The translations under genes and the position numbers were made by a program. The notes beneath the pieces are model-generated. The model did not search any database. It was not told the origin of the DNA and saw only the letters and a program-made list of their open reading frames with translations. A DNA stretch of 64,000 nucleotides from Metopolophium dirhodum (lineage: Eukaryota; Arthropoda; Insecta; Hemiptera; Aphididae), in NCBI RefSeq assembly GCF_019925205.1, contig NC_083560.1:558001-622000 (forward strand), written 5' to 3'. Shown here in pieces: positions 40,605 through 56,193 of the stretch. Position 1 is the first letter of the stretch, and the number at the start of each line of letters is the position of its first letter.

Positions 40605-43320
40605 TCAGGGGTATGGTGTAGGTAATTAAGGATAAATTTTAGACAATATTCATATAAAACCGTAACTATTTGTAAATACTTTTTTAAGTTGAATAATTTG
40701 GGACATGCAAAAGAACTTTCCCGTTAATTTTTAGGTAGGAATGAGGTAGTTATATGCTTAATTAAATTCTAAAAAATGAAACAATCAAAATGATTATTGA
40801 AGCATTTAACATTTGTGCACTATAATCAGATTAAGTTGGTGATCTGTTTACATGGGTTTTTTACGGCGGTTAAATTACTATTTTGGGTATTTAAATTGGA
40901 ACGTCTCAATTAATTTACGAAGTCATTAAGAGAATGTATTATGTAAGTATGACTTTTTTATGTCCTACAAAACATTCTGTTTTGATAAAATTATTATATT
41001 ATTCGTGATTTTAATTTTATAGTTATAATTTAATACAAAAATATCTTTCAGGTGTAGGGGGCAGGTAATTAAGGATATGTTTAAAACAATACCTACTCAT
41101 AAAAAATCAAATGCACTTTTCCATAATTTTTAAATGGGAATGAGGTGTTTATATGCTTAATTAAACTCTAATAACATGAAAATATGAAAATATGTTTCTG
41201 GGTTGGGTGTACGTAATTAAGGATAAACATTAGACAATACTCATAAATAATCACAACTATTTGTAAATACTTTTTTAAGTTGAATAATTTGGGACCTGCA
41301 AAAGTACTTTTCTGTTATTTTTTTTGAAGGAATGAGGTGTCTATATAATAAGGTTATTTCTAAAAAATGTAACGATCAAAATCATTATTGAAGCATTTAA
41401 CATTTGTGCACTATAATCAGATTAAGTTGGTGATCTGTGTACATGGGTTTATTGTGGTGGTTAAACTACTATTTTGGGTATTTGAATTGGAACGATGGAT
41501 TGAATTTACGAAGTCATTTAGACAATGTATTATGTAAGTATGACGTTTTTAATGTACTAGAAAATATTCTGTTTTGATAAAATTATAATATTATTCGTGA
41601 TTTTAACGTAATAGTTATAATTCAATACAAAAATATCTTTCTGGGGAAGGGGGTAGGTAATTAAAGATAAGTTTAAAACAATATTCGTTAAATATCACAA
41701 CTATTTGTAAACACTTTTTTAAGTTTAATAATTTGGGACATGCAAAATAACTTTCCCGTTAATTTTTAGGTAGGAATGAGGTGTTTATATGCTTAATTAA
41801 ATTCTAAAAAATAAAACAATCAAAATGATTATTGAAGCATTTAACATTTGTGCACTATAATCAGATTAAGTTGGTGATCTGTTTACATGGGTTTTTTACG
41901 GAGGTTAAATTACTATTTTGGGTATTTAAATTGGAACGTTTGATTGAATATACGACGTCATTTAGACAATGTATTATGTATGTATGACTTTTTTATGTCC
42001 TACAAAACATTCTGTTTTGATAAAATTATTATATTATTCGTGATTTTAATGTTATAATAATAATTTAATACAAAAATATCTTTCAGGTGTAGGGGGTAGG
42101 TAATTAAGGATATGTTTAAAACAATACCTACTCATAAAAAATCAAAACTATTTGTAAATACTTTTTTAAGTTGAATAATTTGGGACCTGCAAAAGTACTT
42201 TTCTGTTATTTTTTTTGAAGGAATGAGGTGTCTATATAATAAGGTTATTTCTAAAAAATGTAACGATCAAAATCATTATTGAAGCATTTAACATTTGTGC
42301 ACTATAATCAGATTAAGTTGGTGATCTGTGTACATGGGTTTATTGTGGTGGTTAAACTACTATTTTGGGTATTTGAATTGGAACGATGGATTGAATTTAC
42401 GAAGTCATTTAGACAATGTATTATGTAAGTATGACGTTTTTAATGTACTAGAAAATATTCTGTTTTGATAAAATTATAATATTATTCGTGATTTTAACGT
42501 AATAGTTATAATTCAATACAAAAATATCTTTCTGGGGAAGGGGGTAGGTAATTAAAGATAAGTTTAAAACAATATTCGTTAAATATCACAACTATTTGTA
42601 AACACTTTTTTAAGTTTAATAATTTGGGACATGCAAAATAACTTTCCCGTTAATTTTTAGGTAGGAATGAGGTGTTTATATGCTTAATTAAATTCTAAAA
42701 AATAAAACAATCAAAATGATTATTGAAGCATTTAACATTTGTGCACTATAATCAGATTAAGTTGGTGATCTGTTTACATGGGTTTTTTACGGAGGTTAAA
42801 TTACTATTTTGGGTATTTAAATTGGAACGTTTGATTGAATATACGACGTCATTTAGACAATGTATTATGTATGTATGACTTTTTTATGTCCTAGAAAACA
42901 TTCTGTTTTGATAACATTATAATATTATTCATGATTATAATGTTATAATAATATTTTAATATGAAACTATCTTTTCGGGGTAGGGTGTAGGTAAATCAGG
43001 ATAAATTTTAGACAATATTCATATAGAACCATAACTATTTGTAAATACTTTTTTAAGTTGAATAATTTGGGACATGCAAAAAAACTTTGCCGTTAATTTT
43101 TAGGTAGGAATGAGGTGTTTAAATGCTTAATTAAATTCTAAAAATGAAACAATCAAAATGATTATTGAAGCATTTAACATTTGTGCACTATAATCAGATT
43201 AAGTTGGTGATCTGTTTACATGGGTTTTTTACGGAGGTTAAATTACTATTTTGGGTATTTAAATTGGAACGTCTCAATTAATTTACGAAGTCATTAAGAC
43301 AATGTATTATGTAAGTATGA
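40605..43320. repeat. 2.7-kb satellite segmental duplication, copy 1
   Basis: Positions from about 40,605 to 43,320 match 44,745-47,460 at a constant offset of 4,140 bp with only rare mismatches. The copy includes an unusual shortened monomer (41,105-41,175) that acts as a private marker. The edges are where the two copies switch to different monomer variants. Confidence 0.85.
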
Positions 43321-44744
43321 TTTTTTTATGTACTAGAAAACATTCTGTTTTGATAACATTATAATATTATTCATGATTATAATGTTATAATAATATTTTA
43401 ATATGAAAATATCTTTCAGGGGTATGGTGTAGGTAATTAAGGATAAATTTTAGACAATATTCATATAAAACCGTAACTATTTGTAAATACTTTTTTAAGT
43501 TGAATAATTTGGGACATGCAAAAGAACTTTCCCGTTAATTTTTAGGTAGGAATGAGGTAGTTATATGCTTAATTAAATTCTAAAAAATGAAACAATCAAA
43601 ATGATTATTGAAGCATTTAACATTTGTGCACTATAATCAGATTAAGTTGGTGATCTGTTTACATGGGTTTTTTACGGCGGTTAAATTACTATTTTGGGTA
43701 TTAGAATTGGAACGTTTGATTGAATATTCGATGTCATTTAAACAATGTATTATGTAAGTATGACTTTTTTATGTACTAGAAAATATTCTGTTTTGATAGC
43801 ATTATAATATTATTCATGATTAAAATGTTATAATAATATGAAAATATGAAAATATCTATGAGCGGTAGGGGGTAGGTAATTAAAGATAAGTTTAAAACAA
43901 TATTCGTTAAAAATCACAACTGTTTGCAAATACTTTTTTTAGTTGAATAATTTGGGACATGCAAAAGTACTTTCCCGTTAATTTTTACGTTGGAATGAGG
44001 TGTCTTTATAATAAGTTGATTTCTAAAAAATGTAACAATCAAAATCATAATTGAAGCATTTAAAATTTGTTCACTCTAATCAGAATAAATTGGTGATCTG
44101 TGTTGATGGGTTTTTTGCCGCAGTTAAATTATTATTTTGGTTATTTAAATCGGAACGTCTCAATTAATATACGAAGTCATTAAGACAATGTATTATGTAA
44201 GTATGACTTTTTTATGTCCTACAAAACATTCTGTTTAGATAAAATTATTATATTATTCGTGATTTTATGTTATAGTTATAATTTAATACAAAAATATCTT
44301 TCAGGTGTAGGGGTCAGGTAATTAAGGATATGTTTAATACAATACCTACTCGTAAATCAAAACTTTTTAAAAATACTTTTTTAAGTTGAATAATTTGGGA
44401 AGTGCAAAAGTACTATCCCGTTAATTTTTACGTAGGAATGAGGTGTCTATATGCTTAATTAAATTCTAAAAAAAGAAACAATCAAAATGATCATTGAAGC
44501 ATTTAACATTTGTGGCCTATAATCAGATTAAGTTGGTGATCTGTTTAGATGGGTTTTTGGCGGCAGTTAAATTACTATATTGGGTATTTGAATTGGAACG
44601 TTGGATTGAATATACGAAGTCATTAAGACAATGTATTATGTAAGTATGATTTTTTTATGTACTAGAAAACATTCTGTTTTGATAACATTATAATATTATT
44701 CATGATTATAATGTTATAATAATATTTTAATATGAAAATATCTT

Positions 44745-47460
44745 TCAGGGGTATGGTGTAGGTAATTAAGGATAAATTTTAGACAATATTCATATAAAAC
44801 CGTAACTATTTGTAAATACTTTTTTAAGTTGAATAATTTGGGACATGCAAAAGAACTTTCCCGTTAATTTTTAGGTAGGAATGAGGTAGTTATATGCTTA
44901 ATTAAATTCTAAAAAATGAAACAATCAAAATGATTATTGAAGCATTTAACATTTGTGCACTATAATCAGATTAAGTTGGTGATCTGTTTACATGGGTTTT
45001 TTACGGCGGTTAAATTACTATTTTGGGTATTTAAATTGGAACGTCTCAATTAATTTACGAAGTCATTAAGAGAATGTATTATGTAAGTATGACTTTTTTA
45101 TGTCCTACAAAACATTCTGTTTTGATAAAATTATTATATTATTCGTGATTTTAATTTTATAGTTATAATTTAATACAAAAATATCTTTCAGGTGTAGGGG
45201 GCAGGTAATTAAGGATATGTTTAAAACAATACCTACTCATAAAAAATCAAATGCACTTTTCCATAATTTTTAAATGGGAATGAGGTGTTTATATGCTTAA
45301 TTAAACTCTAATAACATGAAAATATGAAAATATGTTTCTGGGTTGGGTGTACGTAATTAAGGATAAACATTAGACAATACTCATAAATAATCACAACTAT
45401 TTGTAAATACTTTTTTAAGTTGAATAATTTGGGACCTGCAAAAGTACTTTTCTGTTATTTTTTTTGAAGGAATGAGGTGTCTATATAATAAGGTGATTTC
45501 TAAAAAATGTAACGATCAAAATCATTATTGAAGCATTTAACATTTGTGCACTATAATCAGATTAAGTTGGTGATCTGTGTACATGGGTTTATTGTGGTGG
45601 TTAAACTACTATTTTGGGTATTTGAATTGGAACGATGGATTGAATTTACGAAGTCATTTAGACAATGTATTATGTAAGTATGACGTTTTTAATGTACTAG
45701 AAAATATTCTGTTTTGATAAAATTATAATATTATTCGTGATTTTAACGTAATAGTTATAATTCAATACAAAAATATCTTTCTGGGGAAGGGGGTAGGTAA
45801 TTAAAGATAAGTTTAAAACAATATTCGTTAAATATCACAACTATTTGTAAACACTTTTTTAAGTTTAATAATTTGGGACATGCAAAATAACTTTCCCGTT
45901 AATTTTTAGGTAGGAATGAGGTGTTTATATGCTTAATTAAATTCTAAAAAATAAAACAATCAAAATGATTATTGAAGCATTTAACATTTGTGCACTATAA
46001 TCAGATTAAGTTGGTGATCTGTTTACATGGGTTTTTTACGGAGGTTAAATTACTATTTTGGGTATTTAAATTGGAACGTTTGATTGAATATACGACGTCA
46101 TTTAGACAATGTATTATGTATGTATGACTTTTTTATGTCCTACAAAACATTCTGTTTTGATAAAATTATTATATTATTCGTGATTTTAATGTTATAATAA
46201 TAATTTAATACAAAAATATCTTTCAGGTGTAGGGGGTAGGTAATTAAGGATATGTTTAAAACAATACCTACTCATAAAAAATCAAAACTATTTGTAAATA
46301 CTTTTTTAAGTTGAATAATTTGGGACCTGCAAAAGTACTTTTCTGTTATTTTTTTTGAAGGAATGAGGTGTCTATATAATAAGGTTATTTCTAAAAAATG
46401 TAACGATCAAAATCATTATTGAAGCATTTAACATTTGTGCACTATAATCAGATTAAGTTGGTGATCTGTGTACATGGGTTTATTGTGGTGGTTAAACTAC
46501 TATTTTGGGTATTTGAATTGGAACGATGGATTGAATTTACGAAGTCATTTAGACAATGTATTATGTAAGTATGACGTTTTTAATGTACTAGAAAATATTC
46601 TGTTTTGATAAAATTATAATATTATTCGTGATTTTAACGTAATAGTTATAATTCAATACAAAAATATCTTTCTGGGGAAGGGGGTAGGTAATTAAAGATA
46701 AGTTTAAAACAATATTCGTTAAATATCACAACTATTTGTAAACACTTTTTTAAGTTTAATAATTTGGGACATGCAAAATAACTTTCCCGTTAATTTTTAG
46801 GTAGGAATGAGGTGTTTATATGCTTAATTAAATTCTAAAAAATAAAACAATCAAAATGATTATTGAAGCATTTAACATTTGTGCACTATAATCAGATTAA
46901 GTTGGTGATCTGTTTACATGGGTTTTTTACGGAGGTTAAATTACTATTTTGGGTATTTAAATTGGAACGTTTGATTGAATATACGACGTCATTTAGACAA
47001 TGTATTATGTATGTATGACTTTTTTATGTCCTAGAAAACATTCTGTTTTGATAACATTATAATATTATTCATGATTATAATGTTATAATAATATTTTAAT
47101 ATGAAACTATCTTTTCGGGGTAGGGTGTAGGTAAATCAGGATAAATTTTAGACAATATTCATATAGAACCATAACTATTTGTAAATACTTTTTTAAGTTG
47201 AATAATTTGGGACATGCAAAAAAACTTTGCCGTTAATTTTTAGGTAGGAATGAGGTGTTTAAATGCTTAATTAAATTCTAAAAATGAAACAATCAAAATG
47301 ATTATTGAAGCATTTAACATTTGTGCACTATAATCAGATTAAGTTGGTGATCTGTTTACATGGGTTTTTTACGGAGGTTAAATTACTATTTTGGGTATTT
47401 AAATTGGAACGTCTCAATTAATTTACGAAGTCATTAAGAGAATGTATTATGTAAGTATGA
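44745..47460. repeat. 2.7-kb satellite segmental duplication, copy 2
   Basis: Partner of 40,605-43,320 at offset 4,140 bp. The intervening sequence 43,320-44,745 is itself a mosaic: 43,296-44,300 matches 39,598-40,604, and 44,303-44,745 matches 39,277-39,720. This indicates repeated unequal exchange. Confidence 0.85.
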
Positions 47461-50400
47461 CTTTTTTATGTCCTACAAAAAATTCTGTTTTGATAAAATT
47501 ATTATATTATTCGTTATTCTAATGTTATAGTTATAATTTAATACAAAAATATCTTTCAGGTGTAGGGGGTAGGTAATTAAGGATATGTTTAAAACAATAC
47601 TTACTCATAAAAAATCAAATGCACTTTTCCATAATTTTTAAATGGGAATGAGGTTTTTATATGCTTAATCAAACTCTAATAACATGAAAATATGAAAATA
47701 TGTTTCTGGGTTGGGTGTACGTAATTAAGGATAAACTTTAGACAATACTCATAAATAATCACAACTATTTGTAAATACTTTTTTAAGTTGAATAATTTGG
47801 GACCTGCAAAAGTACTTTTCTGTTATTTTTTTTGAAGGAATGAGGTGTCTATATAATAAGGTTATTTCTAAAAAATGTAACGATCAAAATCATTATTGAA
47901 GCATTTAACATTTGTGCACTATAATCAGATTAAGTTGGTGATCTGTGTACATGGGTTTATTGTGGTGGTTAAACTACTATTTTGGGTATTTGAATTGGAA
48001 CGATGGATTGAATTTACGAAGTCATTTAGACAATGTATTATGTAAGTATGATTTTTTTATGTACTAGAAAACATTCTGTTTTGATAACATTATAATATTA
48101 TTCATGATTATAATGTTATAATAATATTTTAATATGAAACTATCTTTTCGGGGTAGGGTGTAGGTAAATCAGGATAAATTTTAGACAATATTCATATAGA
48201 ACCATAACTATTTGTAAATACTTTTTTAAGTTGAATAATTTGGGACATGCAAAAAAACTTTGCCGTTAATTTTTAGGTAGGAATGAGGTGTTTAAATGCT
48301 TAATTAAATTCTAAAAATGAAACAATCAAGATGATTATTGAAGCATTTAACATTTGTGCACTATAATCAGATTAAGTTGGTGATCTGTTTACATGGGTTT
48401 TTTACGGTGGTTAAATTACTATTTTGGGTATTTAAATTGGAACGTCTCAATTAATTTACGAAGTCATTTAGACAATGTATTATGTATGTATGACTTTTTT
48501 ATGTCCTACAAAACATTCTGTTTTGATAAAATTATTATATTATTCGTGATTTTAATGTTATAGTTATAATTTAATACAAAAATATCTTTCAGGTGTAGGG
48601 GGTAGGTAATTAAGGATATGTTTAAAACAATACCTACTCATAAAAAATCAAAACTATTTGTAAATACTTTTTTAAGTTGAATAATTTGGGACCTGCAAAA
48701 GTACTTTTCTGTTATTTTTTTTGAAGGAATGAGGTGTCTATATAATAAGGTTATTTCTAAAAAATGTAACGATCAAAATCATTATTGAAGCATTTAACAT
48801 TTGTGCACTATAATCAGATTAAGTTGGTGATCTGTGTACATGGGTTTATTGTGGTGGTTAAACTACTATTTTGGGTATTTGAATTGGAACGATGGATTGA
48901 ATTTACGAAGTCATTTAGACAATGTATTATGTAAGTATGATTTTTTTATGTACTAGAAAACATTCTGTTTTGATAACATTATAATATTATTCATGATTAT
49001 AATGTTATAATAATATTTTAATATGAAACTATCTTTTCGGGGTAGGGTGTAGGTAAATCAGGATAAATTTTAGACAATATTCATATAGAACCATAACTAT
49101 TTGTAAATACTTTTTTAAGTTGAATAATTTGGGACATGCAAAAAAACTTTGCCGTTAATTTTTAGGTAGGAATGAGGTGTTTAAATGCTTAATTAAATTC
49201 TAAAAATGAAACAATCAAAATGATTATTGAAGCATTTAACATTTGTGCACTATAATCAGATTAAGTTGGTGATCTGTTTACATGGGTTTTTTACGGTGGT
49301 TAAATTACTATTTTGGGTATTTAAATTGGAACGTCTCAATTAATTTACGAAGTCATTAAGAGAATGTATTATGTAAGTATGACTTTTTTATGTCCTACAA
49401 AAAATTCTGTTTTGATAAAATTATTATATTATTCGTGATTTTAATGTTATAGTTATAATTTAATACAAAAATATCTTTCAGGTGTAGGGGGTAGGTAATT
49501 AAGGATATGTTTAAAACAATACCTACTCATACAAAATCAAAACTTTTTGTAAATACTTTTTTAAATTGAATAATTTAGGACATGCAAAAGTACTTTCCCG
49601 TTAATTTTAACTTTGGAATGAGGTGTTTATACGCTTAATTAAATTCTAAAAAATGAAACAATCAAAATGATTATTGAAGCATTTAACATTTGTGCACTAT
49701 AATCAGATTAAGTTGGTGATCTGTTTAGATGGGTTTTTGGTGGCAGTTAAATTACTATATTGGGTATTTGAATTGTAACGTTGGATTGAATATACGAAGT
49801 CATTTAGACAATGTATTATGAAAGTATGATTTTTTTATGTACTAGAAAACATTCTGTTTTGATAACATTATAATATTATTCATGATTATAATGTTATAAT
49901 AATATTTTAATATGAAAATATCTTTCAGGGGTATGGTGTAGGTAATTAAGGATAAATGTTAGACAATATTCATATAAAACCATAACTATTTGTAAATACT
50001 TTTTTAAGTTGAATAATTTGGGACATGCAAAAGAACTTTCCCGTTAATTTTTAGGTAGGAATGAGGTGTCTATATAATAAGGTTATTTCTAAAAAATGTA
50101 ACGATCAAAATCATTATTGAAGCATTTAACATTTGAGCACTATAATCAGATTAAGTTGGTGATCTGTGTACATGGGTTTTTTGTGGTGGTTAAACTACTA
50201 TTTTGGGTATTTGAATTGGAACGATGGATTGAATTTACGAAGTCATTTAGACAATGTATTATGTAAGTATGATTTTTTTATGTACTAGAAAACATTCTGT
50301 TTTGATAACATTATAATATTATTCATGATTATAATGTTATAATAATATTTTAATATGAAACTATCTTTTCGGGGTAGGGTGTAGGTAAATCAGGATAAAT

Positions 50401-53400
50401 TTTAGACAATATTCATATAGAACCATAACTATTTGTAAATACTTTTTTAAGTTGAATAATTTGGGACATGCAAAAAAACTTTGCCGTTAATTTTTAGGTA
50501 GGAATGAGGTGTTTAAATGCTTAATTAAATTCTAAAAATGAAACAATCAAAATGATTATTGAAGCATTTAACATTTGTGCACTATAATCAGATTAAGTTG
50601 GTGATCTGTTTACATGGGTTTTTTACGGTGGTTAAATTACTATTTTGGGTATTTACATTGGAACGTCTCAATTAATTTACGAAGTCATTAAGAGAATGTA
50701 TTATGTAAGTATGACTTTTTTATGTCCTACAAAAAATTCTATTTTGATAAAATTATTATACTATTCGTGATTTTAATGTTATAGTTATAATTTAATACAA
50801 AAATATCTTTCAGGTGTAGGGGGTAGGTAATTAAGGATATGTTTAAAACAATACCTACTCATAAAAAATCAAAACTTTTTGTAAATACTTTTTTAAATTG
50901 AATAATTTAGGACATGCAAAAATACTTTTCCGTTAATTTTTAAGTTGGAATGAGGTGTTTATACGCTTAATTAAATTCTAAAAAATGAAACAATCAAAAT
51001 GATTATTGAAGCATTTAACATTTGTGCACTATAATCAGATTAAGTTGGTGATCTGTTTAGATGGGTTTTTGGTGGCAGTTAAATTACTATATTGGGTATT
51101 TGAATTGTAACGTTGGATTGAATATACGAAGTCATTTAGACAATGTATTATGAAAGTATGATTTTTTTATGTACTAGAAAACATTCTGTTTTGATAACAT
51201 TATAATATTATTCATGATTATAATGTTATAATAATATTTTAATATGAAAATATCTTTCAGGGGTATGGTGTAGGTAATTAAGGATAAATGTTAGACAATA
51301 TTCATATAAAACCATAACTATTTGTAAATACTTTTTTAAGTTGAATAATTTGGGACATGCAAAAGAACTTTCCCGTTAATTTTTAGGTAGGAATGAGGTG
51401 TCTATATAATAAGGTTATTTCTAAAAAATGTAACGATCAAAATCATTATTGAAGCATTTAACATTTGTGCACTATAATCAGATTAAGTTGGTGATCTGTG
51501 TACATGGGTTTTTTGTGGTGGTTAAACTACTATTTTGGGTATTTGAATTGGAACGATGGATTGAATTTACGACGTCATTTAGACAATGTATTATGTATGT
51601 ATGACTTTTTTATGTCCTACAAAACATTCTGTTTTGATAAAATTATTATATTATTCGTGATTTTAATGTTATAGTTATAATTTAATACAAAAATATCTTT
51701 CAGGTGTAGGGTGTAGGTAATTAAGGATATGTTTAAAACAATACTTACTCATAAAAAATCAAATGCACTTTTCCATAATTTTTAAATGAGAATGAGGTGT
51801 TTATATGCTTAATTAAACTCTAATAACATGAAAATATGAAAATATGTTTCTGGGTTGGGTGTACGTAATTAAGGATAAACTTTAGACAATACTCATTAAT
51901 AATCACAACTATTTGTAAATACTTTTTTAAGTTGAATAATTTGGGACATGCAAAAGTACTTTTCCGTTATTTTTTTTGAAGGAATGAGGTGTCTATATAA
52001 TAAGTTAATTTCTAAAAAATGTAACGATCAAAATCATTATTGAAGCATTTAACATTTGGTCACTCTAATCAGAATAAGTTGGTGTTCTGTGTTGATGGGT
52101 TTTTTGCGGCGGTCAAACTACTATTTTGGGTATTTGAATTGGAACGTTCTGATTGAATATACGACGTCATTTTGACAATGTATAATGTAAGTATGACTTT
52201 TTTATGTCCTAGAAAATATTCTGTTTTGATAAAATTATAATATTATTCGTAATTTTAACGTAATAGTTATAATTCAATACAAAAATATCTTTCTGGGGAA
52301 GGGGGTAGGTAATTAAAGATAAGTTTAAAACAATATTCGTTAAATATCACAACTATTAGTAAACACTTTTTTAAGTTTAATAATTTGGGACAAGCAAAAG
52401 TACTTTCCCGTTAATATTAACATTGGAATGAAGTGTTTATATGCTTAATTAAATTCTAAAAAATGAAACAATCAAAATGATTATTGAAGCATTTAACATT
52501 TGTTTACTATAATAAGATTAAGTTGGTGATCTGTTTACATGGGTTTTTTACGGCGGTTAAAATACTATTTTGGGTATTTAAATTGGAACGTTTGATTGAA
52601 TATACGACGTCATTTAGACAATGTATTATGTAAGTATGACTTTTTTATGTCCTACAAAACATTCTGTTTTGATAAAATTATTATATTATTCGTGATTTTA
52701 ATGTTATAGTTATAATTTAATACAAAAATATCTTTCAGGTGTAGGAGGTAGGTAATTAAGGATATGTTTAAATCAATACCTACTCATAAAAAATAACAAC
52801 TATTTGTAAATACTTTATTAAATTGAATAATTCGGTACATGCAAATGCACTTTTCCATAATTTTTAAATGGGATCGAGGTGTTTATATGCTTAATTAAAC
52901 TCTAATAACATGAAAATATGTTTCTGGGTTGGGTGTACGTAATTAAGGATAAACTTTAGACAATACTCATAAATAATCACAACTATTTGTAAATACTTTT
53001 TTAAGTTGAATAATTTGGGACATGCAAAAGTACTTTTCCGTTATTTTTTTTGTAGGAATGAGGTGTCTATATAATAAGTTAATTTCCAAAAAATGTAACG
53101 ATCAAAATCATCATTGAAGCATTTAACATTTGTTCACTCTAATCAGAATAAGTTGGTGATCTGTGTTGATGGGTTTTTTGCGGGGGTCAAACTTCTATTT
53201 TGGGTATTTGAATTGGAACGTTTGATTGAATATACGACGTCATTTAAAAAATGTATTATGTAAGTATGACTTTTTTATGTCCTAGAAAATATTCTGTTTT
53301 GATAAAATTATAATATTATTCGTGATTTTAACGTAATAGTTATAATTCAATACAAAAATATCTTTCTGGGAAAGGGGGTAGGTAATTAAATATAAGTTTA

Positions 53401-55840
53401 AAACAATATTCGTTAAATATCACAACTATTTGTAAACACTTTTTTAAGTTTAATAATTTGGGACATGCAAAAGTACTTTCCCGTTAATATTAACATTGGA
53501 ATGAAGTGTTTATATGCTTAATTAAATTCTAAAAAACGAAACAATCAAAATGATTATTGAAGCATTTAACATTTGTACACTATAATAAGATTAAGTTGAT
53601 TGTTTCTAGATGCGTTTTTTGCGGTGGTTAAACTTATATTTTGGGTATTAAAATTGGAACGTCTCAATTAATATACAGAAACATTTAGACAATGTATTAT
53701 GTAAGTATGACTTTTTTTATGTACTAGAAAACATTCTGTTTTGATAACATTATAATATTATTCATGATTATCATGTTATAATAATATGAAAATATGAAAA
53801 TATGTTTCCGAGTTGGGTGTAGGTAATTAAGGATAAATTTTAGACAATACTCATAAAAAATCACAAGTATTTGTAAAGACTTTTTTAAATAGAATAATTT
53901 GGGACATGCAATAGTACTTTCCCGTTATTTTTTTAAATGAGAATGAGGTGTCTTTATAATAAGTTAATTTCTAAAAAATGTAACAATCAAAATCATTATT
54001 GAAGCATTTAACATTTGTTCACTCTAATCAAAATAAGTTGGTGATCTGTGTTGATGGGTTTTTTGCGTCGGTAAAACTACTTTTTTGAGTATTTAAATTG
54101 GAACGTCTCAATTAATATACGAAGTCATTTAGACAATGTATTATGTAAGTATGACGTTTTTAATGTACTAGAAAACATTCTGTTTTGATAACATTTTAAT
54201 ATTATTCGTGATTATAATGTTATAGGTATAATTTAATACAAAAATATCTTTCAGGTGTCCCCTACTCTGTTTAAATGGGTTTTTTGCGGCAGTTAATCTT
54301 CTATTTTGGGTATTAGAATTGGAACGTTTGGTTGAATATACGATGTCATTTAGACAATGCATTATGTAAGTATGACTTTTTAATGTCCTACAAAACATCC
54401 TGTTTTGATAAAATTATAATATTATTCGTGATTTTAATGTTATAGTTATAATTCAATACAAAAATATCTTTCTGGGGTAGGGGGTAGGTAATTAAAGATA
54501 AGTTTAAAACAATATTCGTTAAAAATCACAACTTTTTGTAAACACTTTTTTAAGTTGAATAATTTGGGTCATGCAAAAGTATTTACCTGATAGTTTTAAC
54601 GTTGGAATGAGGTGTTTATATGCTTAATTAAATTCTAAAAAATGATTATTGAAGCATTTAACATTTGTGCACTATAATCAGATTAAATTGGTGTTCTGTT
54701 TAGATGTGTTTTTTGCGGCAGTTAAACTACTATTGAATATACAATGTCATTTAGACAATGTATTTTTAAGTATGACATTTTTATGTCCTTGAAAACATTC
54801 TATTACGAAAAAATTATAATATTATTCTTGATTATAATATTATATTAATAATTGAATACAATATTATCTTTCTAGGGTATGGCGTAGGTACTTAAAAATA
54901 AGTTTTAGATAATATTCGAAAAAAGTCACAATTATTTGTAAATACTTTTTTAAGTTGAATAATTTGGGACATTCAAAAGTACTTTACTGTTATTTTTTAA
55001 GTGGGAATGAGGTGTCTATATAATTAGTTAATTTCTAAAAAATGTAACAATCAAAATGATTATTGAAGCATTTAACATTTGTTCACTCTAATCAGTATAA
55101 GTTGGTGATCTGTGTAAACGGGTGTTTTTCGGGGGTTAAAATACTATAAGGGTTTTTGAATTGGAATGTTTGAATGAATATACGAAGTAATTTTGACTTT
55201 ATATTATGTAAGTATTACTTTTTTCACGTCCTAGAATACATTCTTTTTTGATCAAATTATAATATTATTCGTGATTATATTATAATTATAATTTAATACA
55301 AAAATATTTTTCTGGGGTATGGCGTAGGTACTTAAAGATATGTTTCATATAATATTCTTAAAAAATCACAACTATTTGTAATTACTTTTTAAGTTGAATA
55401 ATTTGGGACATGCAAAAGTACTTTCCCGTTATTTTTTACGTAGGAATAAGGTGTCTATATGCTCAGTTAAATTCCAAAAAATGTCAGAATCAAAATGATT
55501 ATTGAAGCATTCAACATTTATGCACTTTAATCAGAATAAGTTGTTGATCTGTGTAGATGGGTTATATTGGGAGTTAAAATACTTTTAAAGGTTTTTGAAT
55601 TAGAATGTTTGAATGAATATACGAAGTTATTTCTCGACTATAAATGATAAAATTATAATATTATTCGTGATTAATGCTGAATGAAATTCTAAAAATGTAT
55701 CAATCTAAATGATTTTTGAAGCATTTAACATTTGTACTACTATAATCAGGTGATGTTGGTGATCTGTGTAAATGGGTGATAGCGGGGATTAAAATACTTT
55801 TTAGGGTTTTTGGATTGGAATGTTTGAATGAATATACATG

Positions 55841-56061
55841 GTGAGTGGGGTCTAAACAATGAAACAACAAGGAAATATAAACATATTAATATTTTATCAT
55901 GATTTTGTTCGTCAGATAAATAAATTCGTTATTGCATATTTTTATAATTTTACTTTTGTTACAATATGTTAGTATTTTAGCAATAATAATATTTCTAGAA
56001 TAGCTATCGTTTATACCTCAACCTAGGATGATATTCAGTACCTACATAATTTTTATATATA
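55841..56061. other. Short gap between satellite edge and GAPDH-like gene
   Basis: AT-rich unique-looking sequence of about 220 bp, without an ORF or recognisable repeat. It separates the last decayed satellite unit from the poly(A) signal of the GAPDH-like gene. Confidence 0.6.
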
Positions 56062-56067
56062 TTTATT
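56062..56067 (-). terminator. Probable poly(A) signal of GAPDH-like gene
   Basis: A minus-strand AATAAA lies about 127 bp downstream of the stop codon at 56,194. It is the nearest canonical hexamer I found in the 3' flank. Confidence 0.6.
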
Positions 56068-56193
56068 TTAATTATTCGGTGTCTGGAAAATGTGTTACAT
56101 TTATAATTTCAAATATAATTAACTAATATATGCGTATATATATATTATGTACTTTGGACAATAGGTGGCTTTTGACGATAGAATTTAATCGAA

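Larger units (their letters stand above)
35053..55840. repeat. Right satellite array, diverged subfamily
   Basis: The same monomer organisation as the left array (~445 bp period, same landmarks), but with a distinct consensus: GTTGGTGATCTGTTTACATGGG, TTTGGGACATGCAAAAG, TGCTTAATTAAATTCTAAAAA, AATACAAAAATATCTTTC. Units differ more from one another than in the left array, and several carry internal deletions (for example near 41,110 and 54,260). The array is interrupted by a solo LTR (35,463-35,961) and a dispersed repeat (37,172-38,091). Sequence from about 54,600 onwards is increasingly decayed and truncated, as expected at the edge of an array. A 76-codon frame at 54,168-54,398 lies in satellite and is regarded as chance. 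Confidence 0.95.

Noticed and set aside
54168..54398. 76-codon minus-strand frame
   Set aside because: Falls in a rearranged satellite monomer; no counterpart frame in other monomers.
1..55840. TTAGG telomeric array with TRAS/SART-type insertion
   Set aside because: No TTAGG tandem repeats occur anywhere; monomers are ~441 bp and unrelated.
1..55840. CENP-B box in the satellite monomer
   Set aside because: No stretch fits the YTTCGTTGGAARCGGGA pattern on inspection; TTGGAACG is only a partial resemblance.
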